Source: Gemmatimonadota bacterium (GTDB lineage: Bacteria; Gemmatimonadota; Gemmatimonadetes; Gemmatimonadales; Gemmatimonadaceae). From it: DNA of 35,961 bases. A model generated the notes under the pieces. The model saw only the letters and a list, made by a program, of their open reading frames with translations, did no database searches and was not told the origin of the DNA. The stretch spans positions 1 through 35,961 of the forward strand of contig JACPFW010000028.1 in assembly GCA_016182795.1 (NCBI GenBank), given 5' to 3'. Of the stretch, positions 24,659 through 31,236 are shown piece by piece (the first letter of the stretch is position 1; every line of letters begins with the position of its first letter). The position numbers were made by a program, and so were the translations under genes.

Positions 24659-25777
24659 TCAGAGCTTGCGCGCGATCGCTTCGCCCATCTCGAGCGTCGT
24701 CGCGGCGCCGCCCATGTCGTAGGTGCGCACGGTGCCCTCGCGAATCACGGCCGCGGTGGCGGCCTCGAGCTTCGCCGCCATGTCCTTCTCGCCCAGCCAC
24801 GCAAGCATCATCTTGGCGGAGAGGATCATCGCAATGGGGTTCACCTTGTACTGACCGGCATACTTGGGCGCGCTGCCGTGGCTCGGCTCGAACACACCCA
24901 GCGTGTCGCCGATGTTGGCCGAGCAGGCGAAGCCCAGGCCACCGACCATCTGGGCGGCGAGATCGCTGATGATGTCACCAAACAGATTGGTGGCCACGAG
25001 CACGCTGTAGCTCGCCGGGTTCTTCAGCAGCCACATCGTGATGGCGTCAACGTTGGCGTCATCCACGGCGATGCCGGGGTACTCCTTGGCGATGCGCTTG
25101 CCGATCTCGAGGAACATGCCCTCGGTGGCGCGCACGACATTGGCCTTGTGAACGACGGTGACTTTCGGATAGCCGTGCAGCTTGGCGTACTCGAATGCCG
25201 CGCGGATGATGCGTTCGCAGCCGCGCTTGGTGTTGATCTTGCACGTGATCGCGAACTCGTCGCCCGGCGTGCCGGCGAAGTGCGCGAACGGCTTGCTCAG
25301 CTTGCCGAGCGCCGCCTTCAGTTCCTCGGGCACCGGGCTGAACTCTACACCGGCATATAGACCCTCGGTGTTCTCGCGGAAGATCACGAGGTCGATGGCG
25401 TCCTTGTAGTTCAGTGGGTTGCCCGGATACGCCTTACACGGCCGCAGGCAGGTATAGAGATCGAACATCTGCCGCATGCGCACGATCGGGCTCCGATAGG
25501 TGAGCCCCTTGCCCTTCAGTTCAGGGACGAGTTCGGCCTCCGCGGCCTTGGCCGGCTTGGACGTGATGGCGCCGAAGAGCGCCGCATTGCTCGCCTTGAG
25601 GAGATCGATGGTGCGCTGGGGGAAGGACTCGCCCTCGGTGCGCCAGAACTCCCAGCCGATGTCGCCATGCGTGTACTTCGCGTCGAACTTCAGCGCGTCG
25701 AGGCAGATCTTGGCCGCCTCCATCACCTCGACGCCCACGCCATCCCCCGGCAGCCACGCAATGCGGTACTGACTCAC
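24659..25777 (-). CDS. Isocitrate/isopropylmalate-family beta-decarboxylating dehydrogenase
   Basis: A 372-residue enzyme oxidising and decarboxylating a 3-carboxy-2-hydroxy acid with NAD(P). The GTG at 25775-25777 is chosen because a G-rich site lies about eight bases upstream; an ATG at 25807 would add ten residues. It shows IAWLPGDGVGVEV, the substrate segment SPIVRMRQMFDLY (from S96) and LRP, VIFRENTEGLYAG, VDAITMWLLKNP, VATNLFGDIISDL and HGSAPKYAGQYKVNP. Aligned by eye to E. coli isocitrate dehydrogenase, S113, R119 and R129 are kept but N115 is Ile. The NADP-type Lys-Tyr and Val of the APKYAG region are kept, while the last cofactor Arg (R395) is Gly. So neither isocitrate nor isopropylmalate is assured. 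It is the first gene of the five-gene operon, 21 bp before the lyase. Confidence 0.85.
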   Translation of the reverse strand: MSQYRIAWLPGDGVGVEVMEAAKICLDALKFDAKYTHGDIGWEFWRTEGESFPQRTIDLLKASNAALFGAITSKPAKAAEAELVPELKGKGLTYRSPIVRMRQMFDLYTCLRPCKAYPGNPLNYKDAIDLVIFRENTEGLYAGVEFSPVPEELKAALGKLSKPFAHFAGTPGDEFAITCKINTKRGCERIIRAAFEYAKLHGYPKVTVVHKANVVRATEGMFLEIGKRIAKEYPGIAVDDANVDAITMWLLKNPASYSVLVATNLFGDIISDLAAQMVGGLGFACSANIGDTLGVFEPSHGSAPKYAGQYKVNPIAMILSAKMMLAWLGEKDMAAKLEAATAAVIREGTVRTYDMGGAATTLEMGEAIARKL

Positions 25778-25852
25778 GGCGATACCCCCGCGCCCTGTCG
25801 GGCGCATTTCAGCCGGAGCCAGCGCGCTGGGCGCAAGCCGACCCCGTACGAG

Positions 25853-25870
25853 TGAAACGGACCGGTTTCA
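25853..25870. promoter_or_regulatory. Candidate operator dyad for the metabolic operon
   Basis: TGAAAC-N6-GTTTCA is a perfect 6-bp dyad around a GGACCG centre, 75 bp before the dehydrogenase GTG. Spacing and base choice resemble sites of LacI-type and similar dimeric repressors. No regulator gene is in the window. Confidence 0.35.
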
Positions 25871-25976
25871 GCGTTTGGGGGGCATGCGGCGGCCGCGTGG
25901 GCCGCGTGCTAGGGAAATTACCGGCGGCATCGCGCAATTACTACCGCCGATCTGCCTGACGTAGTGCCAGCTTGCG

Positions 25977-26014
25977 CCTGACGGCGGCATCTCAACGATG
26001 ATCGCCGCGTCAGG
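25977..26014. other. Imperfect hairpin upstream of susC
   Basis: CCTGACGGCGGCATC (25977-25991) pairs, with a small bulge, with GATGATCGCCGCGTCAGG (25997-26014). It lies before the promoter, so it is more likely a DNA site or the end of a transcript from the other strand than an attenuator. Confidence 0.3.
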
Positions 26015-26079
26015 TCGGATCCCATGCTCCGGTAGGAGACTTTCCCGCGTGGCGTGGCGGTTTGCCGTGCGGGCGGCTG

Positions 26080-26108
26080 TTCCCGATGCGAACTGGCGGT
26101 GCTATGTT
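26080..26108 (+). promoter_or_regulatory. Putative promoter of the first susC-susD pair
   Basis: TTCCCG (26080-26085) and TATGTT (26103-26108) are spaced 17 bp, with TGC just before the -10 as in extended promoters. The start would be near 26115, giving a leader of about 41 nt to the ATG at 26156. Confidence 0.45.
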
Positions 26109-26155
26109 CGCAGCGCCCCCCTCCGCTCGTGTCTCCACCCGACCCCGGAGGACCG

Positions 26156-29100
26156 ATGGTGATCGCCCCACGCCACGTGCGCACTTGCCTGACGGCCAGC
26201 GCGCGAATCGCCGCAGCAATCGTCGCCGCATTTTGTCTGCTCGTGCCTGTGTCTCCGGTGGCGGCCCAGGGCATCGGGCGCATCAGCGGCACGGTGACCG
26301 ACTCCATCTCGGGACGTCTACTGAGCGACGTACAGATCTCGGTCGTCGGGACGCGCGCAGGCGCCGTCACCGACGCTCGCGGCCGCTACAACCTCGTTGG
26401 CATCCCGGTGGGCGTGCGTGTGGTTGAGGCGCGCCGCATTGGGTACCAGCCGGCGGTCGTGCGCAATGTCACGGTTGCCGCCAACGCGACAGCGACGGTG
26501 GACATCAAGCTCCGCGAAGTCGCCCTCACGCTGCAAGCCGTCGTGACGACGGGGCTCGTCGATCCGACGTCGGGAACGCGCGTCCCGTTCACGGTGAGCA
26601 AGGTCGAAAACACCGCCCTCGCCGTGCCGGCCGCCAACGCGCTCGAGTCGATTCAGGGCAAGGTGGCTGGCGTGACCGTGGTGCCAATGGGTCAGCCGGG
26701 AAGCGGCACGAACATCATTCTCCGCGCGCCGACCAGCATCAACAAGGGGAACGCGCCCCTGGTGGTGGTGGACGGCGTGATCCAGTCGCAGGCCTTCGGC
26801 GCCGCGAGCGCCGACCTCGACGCGGCGGATATCGAGAGCATCGAAGTCATCAAGGGCGCCTCGGCCGCATCGCTCTATGGATCGCGCGCCGCGTCCGGCG
26901 TGATCCAGATCCGCACCAAGCGCGGCACGGGCACGGGTGAGGCCGCCACGCGCTACCAGTTCCGCTCTGAAGTCGGCATGAACAGCCTGGGCGGGAAGAT
27001 GGGCTGGGCGCGCTATCATTATTACCAGACGGATGCGAGCGGCCAGTACGTCAACGCCGCCGGGCAGGTGGTGCAGCGGGCGCAGCGCGTGGCGCGCCCC
27101 GTCTGGCAGCGGTTTCAAGACGTCAAGTACGCCGACAAGATCTACGACCCGGTGGATGAGTTCTTCGACCCGGGGCAAACGTACAAGAACTACCTGAACA
27201 TCGCGCAGAGCAGCGCCCGCACCAACTGGTTCCTCTCGCTCGGCAGCTCGAAGGAGGATGGCGTGGTGCTCAGCAAGGGCGCCTACGACCAGCGGGACCT
27301 GCGGTTCAATCTTGACCACACGCCGATGGACCAGCTGAAGATCTCGTTCAGCGCGTACCACAGCCGCACCCAGCGACAGGAACTGTACGGTGACACGTTC
27401 TTCGACCTGATCAACCAGGCGCCGGACGCCAACCTCCTCGTGCCGGACCCCGATGGCACGCCATACCTGTACCAGCCGGATCCCGAAGGGCGCGAGGAAA
27501 ACCCGCTGTACGTGCTCGCCACCGAGGACCGGAACCGCGATCGCGCCCGCACGCAGGGCAGTCTCTCCGTTCGCTATACGCCGCTCGACTGGCTCACGTT
27601 CGACGCGGCGGTCAGCTATGACCGGTCTGATCGACGACTGAACTTCTTCCTCGACCAGGGCAAGAAGACGGAAGGCTACGCGACCGGCGGCATCGGCAAC
27701 ATCGAGCAATTCGCCGGCACCACCAACACCATCAACTCCGAGGCGAGCGCCAACCTGATGCGCAAGTTTGGCGCCCTGACGGTGAAGTCGACCGGCCGAG
27801 TCCTGCTTGAGAGCGAGAAGAACGAGACGACGACGGCCAACGGCCAGGATTTCGCGGTGCCTGGGGTGAAGAGTCTCAACAACGCCAAGACGCGCTTCGT
27901 CGAGTCCGCCGTCGAGACCATCAAGGCGAGCGGATACTTCGTCACGCTGGGCGGCGACTACGCCGGCAAGTATATCGGCGACGGACTGATTCGCCGCGAC
28001 GGTAGTTCGTTGTTCGGCGAGAACGAGCGCTGGAACAGCTACTACCGCCTCAGCGGCGCCTGGCGCGTCGGCGAGGAGCGGTGGTGGCCCTGGAAAACCA
28101 CGCTCAACGAGTTCAAGCTGCGCGCATCGCGCGGCACCGCGGGCGGGCGACCCAATTTCGCCGACCAGTACGAGACGTACTCGTTTACTTCGGCGGGCGG
28201 CGTCACCAAGCAGAACCTCGGCAACAAGAACCTCAAACCGGAAAACTCCACCGAGACCGAGATCGGCGTGGATGCCATCATCCGGGAGCGCTTCGGCGTC
28301 CAATTGTCGTACGCCAAGACGATCACGACGGACCAGCTGATCCAGATACCGCTCGCCGGCTTCTACGGCTACGGCCAGCAGTGGCAAAACGCGGGCACGG
28401 TGGAAGGCAACTCCATCGAGGCGTCCATCGAGGCTCAGTTGATCAAGAAGCCGACCTTCCAGTGGAAGGCGAGTCTCGTGGTTGATCGCTCGCGCAACGA
28501 GATCACCGCATTCGACCGCACCTGCTTCGTGACGCAGACCATCGGCTACCGGTGCAAGGGCGCCAGCCTTCACGACATGTACGGATTCCAGTTCCTCAGG
28601 GACGCCGCGTACCTGCCGGCGGATGTGCAGTCCAGCGCCAAGCAGTTCGTGAAGAACGACGAAGGTCTGTTGGTCTGGGTCGGGCTCGACGGCGCCGGCA
28701 ACCCGAAGCAATACACGCAGGGTGAGGTCGCGACGGGCGGATGGGGAACAACGGCGACCATCGGCACGTCATCGTTCAGCTGGGGCATGCCGATCCTGCG
28801 GCGCGACGCCACGGGAAGCGCGGCGGTGCTGAAGATGGGCAACGGCCTCCCCGACTTTAAGTGGGGCATCTCCAGCAACATGAGTTGGAGAAACCTCGAA
28901 TTCATCACGCTCATTGACGCCGCGGTTGGCGGCGACGCGTACAACCAGACGAACCAGCGCATGTACCAGTGGGCGAAGAGCCGCGACGTAGACCAGACCG
29001 GAAAGGAGCAGGAGCTCAAGAAGCCGGTCGAGTATTACATCGCGCTCTATTCCGCAGCCGACCCCACCGACTACTTCGTCGAGGATGCCGGCTTCGTGAA

Positions 29101-29329
29101 GCTGCGTGAGGTGGCGCTTCGCTATCGCCTCACCGGCCGCATGCTCGGCTACCTGCAGACCGCCGGCGCCCGCGGCGTGACACTCTCGCTGATCGGCCGC
29201 AACCTGTACACGATAACGAACTACAAGGGCTACGACCCGGAGGTCGGCACCAACGCGCTGACGCGGATCGACAGCTTCGACTATCCACGCTACCGGACCA
29301 TCACCGGCAGCATCGAAATCACCTTCTGA
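26156..29329 (+). CDS. SusC/RagA-type TonB-dependent outer-membrane transporter (pair 1)
   Basis: A 1057-residue outer-membrane receptor. I start at the ATG at 26156, with GGAGG five bases upstream, which gives a signal peptide ending near PVAAQG; the frame is open 34 codons further up, but that extension is not signal-like. The order is: carboxypeptidase-regulatory-like domain (about 42-120, ISGTVTDSISGRLLSDVQIS), a TonB plug with LVVVDGVIQSQ and IESIEVIKGASAASLYGSRA, then a beta-barrel to the end with the closing strand TGSIEITF. SusC proteins take up glycans or peptides with TonB energy and a SusD lid, and the SusD gene follows 10 bp later. Substrate is unknown: no hydrolase is next to it. 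Confidence 0.92.
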   Translation: MVIAPRHVRTCLTASARIAAAIVAAFCLLVPVSPVAAQGIGRISGTVTDSISGRLLSDVQISVVGTRAGAVTDARGRYNLVGIPVGVRVVEARRIGYQPAVVRNVTVAANATATVDIKLREVALTLQAVVTTGLVDPTSGTRVPFTVSKVENTALAVPAANALESIQGKVAGVTVVPMGQPGSGTNIILRAPTSINKGNAPLVVVDGVIQSQAFGAASADLDAADIESIEVIKGASAASLYGSRAASGVIQIRTKRGTGTGEAATRYQFRSEVGMNSLGGKMGWARYHYYQTDASGQYVNAAGQVVQRAQRVARPVWQRFQDVKYADKIYDPVDEFFDPGQTYKNYLNIAQSSARTNWFLSLGSSKEDGVVLSKGAYDQRDLRFNLDHTPMDQLKISFSAYHSRTQRQELYGDTFFDLINQAPDANLLVPDPDGTPYLYQPDPEGREENPLYVLATEDRNRDRARTQGSLSVRYTPLDWLTFDAAVSYDRSDRRLNFFLDQGKKTEGYATGGIGNIEQFAGTTNTINSEASANLMRKFGALTVKSTGRVLLESEKNETTTANGQDFAVPGVKSLNNAKTRFVESAVETIKASGYFVTLGGDYAGKYIGDGLIRRDGSSLFGENERWNSYYRLSGAWRVGEERWWPWKTTLNEFKLRASRGTAGGRPNFADQYETYSFTSAGGVTKQNLGNKNLKPENSTETEIGVDAIIRERFGVQLSYAKTITTDQLIQIPLAGFYGYGQQWQNAGTVEGNSIEASIEAQLIKKPTFQWKASLVVDRSRNEITAFDRTCFVTQTIGYRCKGASLHDMYGFQFLRDAAYLPADVQSSAKQFVKNDEGLLVWVGLDGAGNPKQYTQGEVATGGWGTTATIGTSSFSWGMPILRRDATGSAAVLKMGNGLPDFKWGISSNMSWRNLEFITLIDAAVGGDAYNQTNQRMYQWAKSRDVDQTGKEQELKKPVEYYIALYSAADPTDYFVEDAGFVKLREVALRYRLTGRMLGYLQTAGARGVTLSLIGRNLYTITNYKGYDPEVGTNALTRIDSFDYPRYRTITGSIEITF

Positions 29330-29339
29330 GGCGAGGACA

Positions 29340-30947
29340 ATGACCATGCGTACGACTCAGAAGCGCCTTCGCCTCCTCGCGCTGCTCCCGATCCTCGGCT
29401 TTGCGCTCGTCTCGTGCCAGGATCTCGCGGTGACGAACCCGAACCTGCCGGATGCGCTGCGCGCCACGCAGCAGCCGACGGCGGCGGAGACGTTTGTAGC
29501 CTCCGCGTTCCGCACGTGGTGGCCGGTCGCCGGCCACGACGACTATCCCGCGTGGGCCTTCTCCACGATGGCGATGGAGATCACGTCCGGGTTCGCTGAC
29601 TTTGGACAACTCGAACTCTCCGCCATTCCACGCACCCCGTGGAACAACAGCCCGGTCAATGCGCGCAACAACGTGACGGAAGGGCCGTGGTATGGGCTGT
29701 ACCGCACCATCTCCTCGGTCAACGACGCGCTCTCTGCCGTGGACCGTGGTGTGCTCGTCGTGGACACGCTTCGCACGATGCGCACGAAGGCGGTGGGCAA
29801 GTTCATTCAGGGCATCTCGTATGGTTATCTGGGGCTCTACTTCGACAAGGGCTTCATCATCGACGAGAAGGTCCAGCTGGACACGGTCAAGAACCCGCAG
29901 TTCAAGACGTACAAGGAGCTGACCGCGTTCGGCATTGCACAGATCGACACGGCCATTGCGGTCGCGCAGAAGTACAACTTCTCGCTCCCGCTCGACGGCT
30001 GGCTGTACACCAACATGACGCGCGACCAGTTCGTGCAGCTCGCCAATTCGTTCGCCGCCCGGCTATTGGTGTACTCCGCGCGCTCCCGCACCGAACGCGC
30101 CGCCGTCGACTGGGCCAAGGTCATCACGCGAGTAGACGCCGGCATCAAGACGGATTTCGCACCGACGGCTCAGTCGCTCGTTCTGTGGGATGACTGGAAG
30201 CGGCTCGTGGCACGTCTGCGCACCGTCGGACGCCCCAGCGACTTCGGACGGCCGTCGTACGACCTGATCGGCCCGGCCGACTCGACGAACGGCTACGTGA
30301 ACTGGGTGAACATGCCGCTCACATCGCGCGTCGGCTTCCAGATGAAGACGCAGGACCGGCGCATCCAGGGCAGCACGGGCCCGGCGTCACCGGGCATCTA
30401 CATGGGCTACAACAAGAATGACATCTTCACCGCGTCGCGCGGCACGTGGCGGTGGTCGCACTACTACTACCTGCGCAACGGCACCGGGACGACGTGGGAG
30501 TCGGGGGCGCAGGTGGCCATGACGGTCGCGGAGATGGACCTGCTCAAGGCGGAGGCGCTGATCCGGCTGGGACGTGCCGCGGAGGCCGTGCCGCTCATCA
30601 ACAAGACCCGAGTCGCGAACGGACAGCTGCCGTCGGTCACCGTCGACGGGCCGCCCGACACCCCCGGGTGCGTGCCGCGCAAGTTCAACGGCAACTGTGG
30701 AAGTCTATGGGATGCGTTGCGGCATGAGAAGAAGGTCGAAGGCGTCGGCGTCTCCGGCGTGATCGCATTCTTCGATGCCCGCGGGTGGCAGTCGCTGCCG
30801 GAGAACACGCTCATCCATCTGCCGGTTCCCGGCCGTGAACTTGGCGTGCTTCGGCAAGATCTGTACACGTACGGCGGCGGCGGTGCGGGCAGCGCGCCGG
30901 CACCGTCACCGGAAACGTGTCCGGTGGCATTGCCGCGTTGCCCATAG
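29340..30947 (+). CDS. SusD/RagB-type surface lipoprotein (pair 1)
   Basis: A 535-residue lipoprotein with a signal sequence and lipobox FALVSC (Cys 26). The ATG at 29340 follows GAGG; a second ATG at 29346 is possible. SusD-like helical TPR-type regions include SSVNDALSAVD, FIQGISYGYLGLYFDKG, LANSFAARLLVYSAR, and a C-terminal MTVAEMDLLKAEALIRLGRA with DALRHEKKVEG in place of the usual LAFEG-type segment. It would bind substrate and close over its SusC partner. The protein ends in a Gly/Pro/Ser-rich tail. A strong terminator follows. Confidence 0.88.
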   Translation: MTMRTTQKRLRLLALLPILGFALVSCQDLAVTNPNLPDALRATQQPTAAETFVASAFRTWWPVAGHDDYPAWAFSTMAMEITSGFADFGQLELSAIPRTPWNNSPVNARNNVTEGPWYGLYRTISSVNDALSAVDRGVLVVDTLRTMRTKAVGKFIQGISYGYLGLYFDKGFIIDEKVQLDTVKNPQFKTYKELTAFGIAQIDTAIAVAQKYNFSLPLDGWLYTNMTRDQFVQLANSFAARLLVYSARSRTERAAVDWAKVITRVDAGIKTDFAPTAQSLVLWDDWKRLVARLRTVGRPSDFGRPSYDLIGPADSTNGYVNWVNMPLTSRVGFQMKTQDRRIQGSTGPASPGIYMGYNKNDIFTASRGTWRWSHYYYLRNGTGTTWESGAQVAMTVAEMDLLKAEALIRLGRAAEAVPLINKTRVANGQLPSVTVDGPPDTPGCVPRKFNGNCGSLWDALRHEKKVEGVGVSGVIAFFDARGWQSLPENTLIHLPVPGRELGVLRQDLYTYGGGGAGSAPAPSPETCPVALPRCP

Positions 30948-30973
30948 CGGCCTCCGAGTAGTCGATACACCGG

Positions 30974-31026
30974 ACGGCCCGTGCGAGTTTTGCTCGCACG
31001 GGCCGTTTGCCGTCTTTCTTTTTTTG
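30974..31026 (+). terminator. Rho-independent terminator after susD of pair 1
   Basis: A perfect 14-bp stem (30974-30987 with 30993-31006) with a TTTTG loop is followed by a T-rich run ending in seven Ts near 31026. This is the strongest terminator in the window and separates the two susC-susD pairs. Confidence 0.95.
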
Positions 31027-31177
31027 TGCGCATGCATCGACGATGCGTCTTGTCAACGAACGCACTCACCCACACGTTAGAAACATTAAGCCACCAGCGC
31101 GTGTTGGCCCCCTGCGTTGGACGCTTATTTGGCCGCGGTGCGCAGGTGTACTCCTGGCCACGTCAGCACCTTGGTGT

Positions 31178-31196
31178 CCCGACACGGCATGTCGGG
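31178..31196 (+). other. Leader hairpin before the second susC
   Basis: CCCGACA-CGGCA-TGTCGGG forms a 7-bp stem about 40 nt before the chosen ATG at 31237. It lies in the probable 5' leader between the terminator and the gene and could affect translation. I found no clear promoter hexamers in 31027-31177. Confidence 0.35.
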
Positions 31197-31236
31197 CCCT
31201 TCACCCCCGAACACCCATATGGCGAGGGACCACTCT

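Larger units (their letters stand above)
25778..26155. other. Divergent regulatory region between dehydrogenase operon and susC
   Basis: The 378 bp between two divergent starts contain no convincing gene. They hold a TGAAAC-N6-GTTTCA dyad near the dehydrogenase side, a longer imperfect hairpin in the middle and a good promoter on the susC side, described separately. The rest shows nothing recognisable. Confidence 0.6.

Noticed and set aside
21096..25360. Long plus-strand frames of 400-500 codons across the metabolic operon
   Set aside because: Their products are low-complexity and lack motifs, while the minus strand gives five well-spaced enzymes with catalytic residues.
26318..28711. A 797-codon open frame on the minus strand opposite the first susC gene
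   Set aside because: It is an antisense shadow produced by high GC. The plus strand carries clear SusC motifs, and the antisense product is His/Arg/Val-rich without any domain or start signal.
31120..31140. Bacteroidota-type promoter (TANNTTTG) before the second susC
   Set aside because: The nearby TTATTTGG lacks the two-base spacer and has no matching -33 TTG, so the match is not real.
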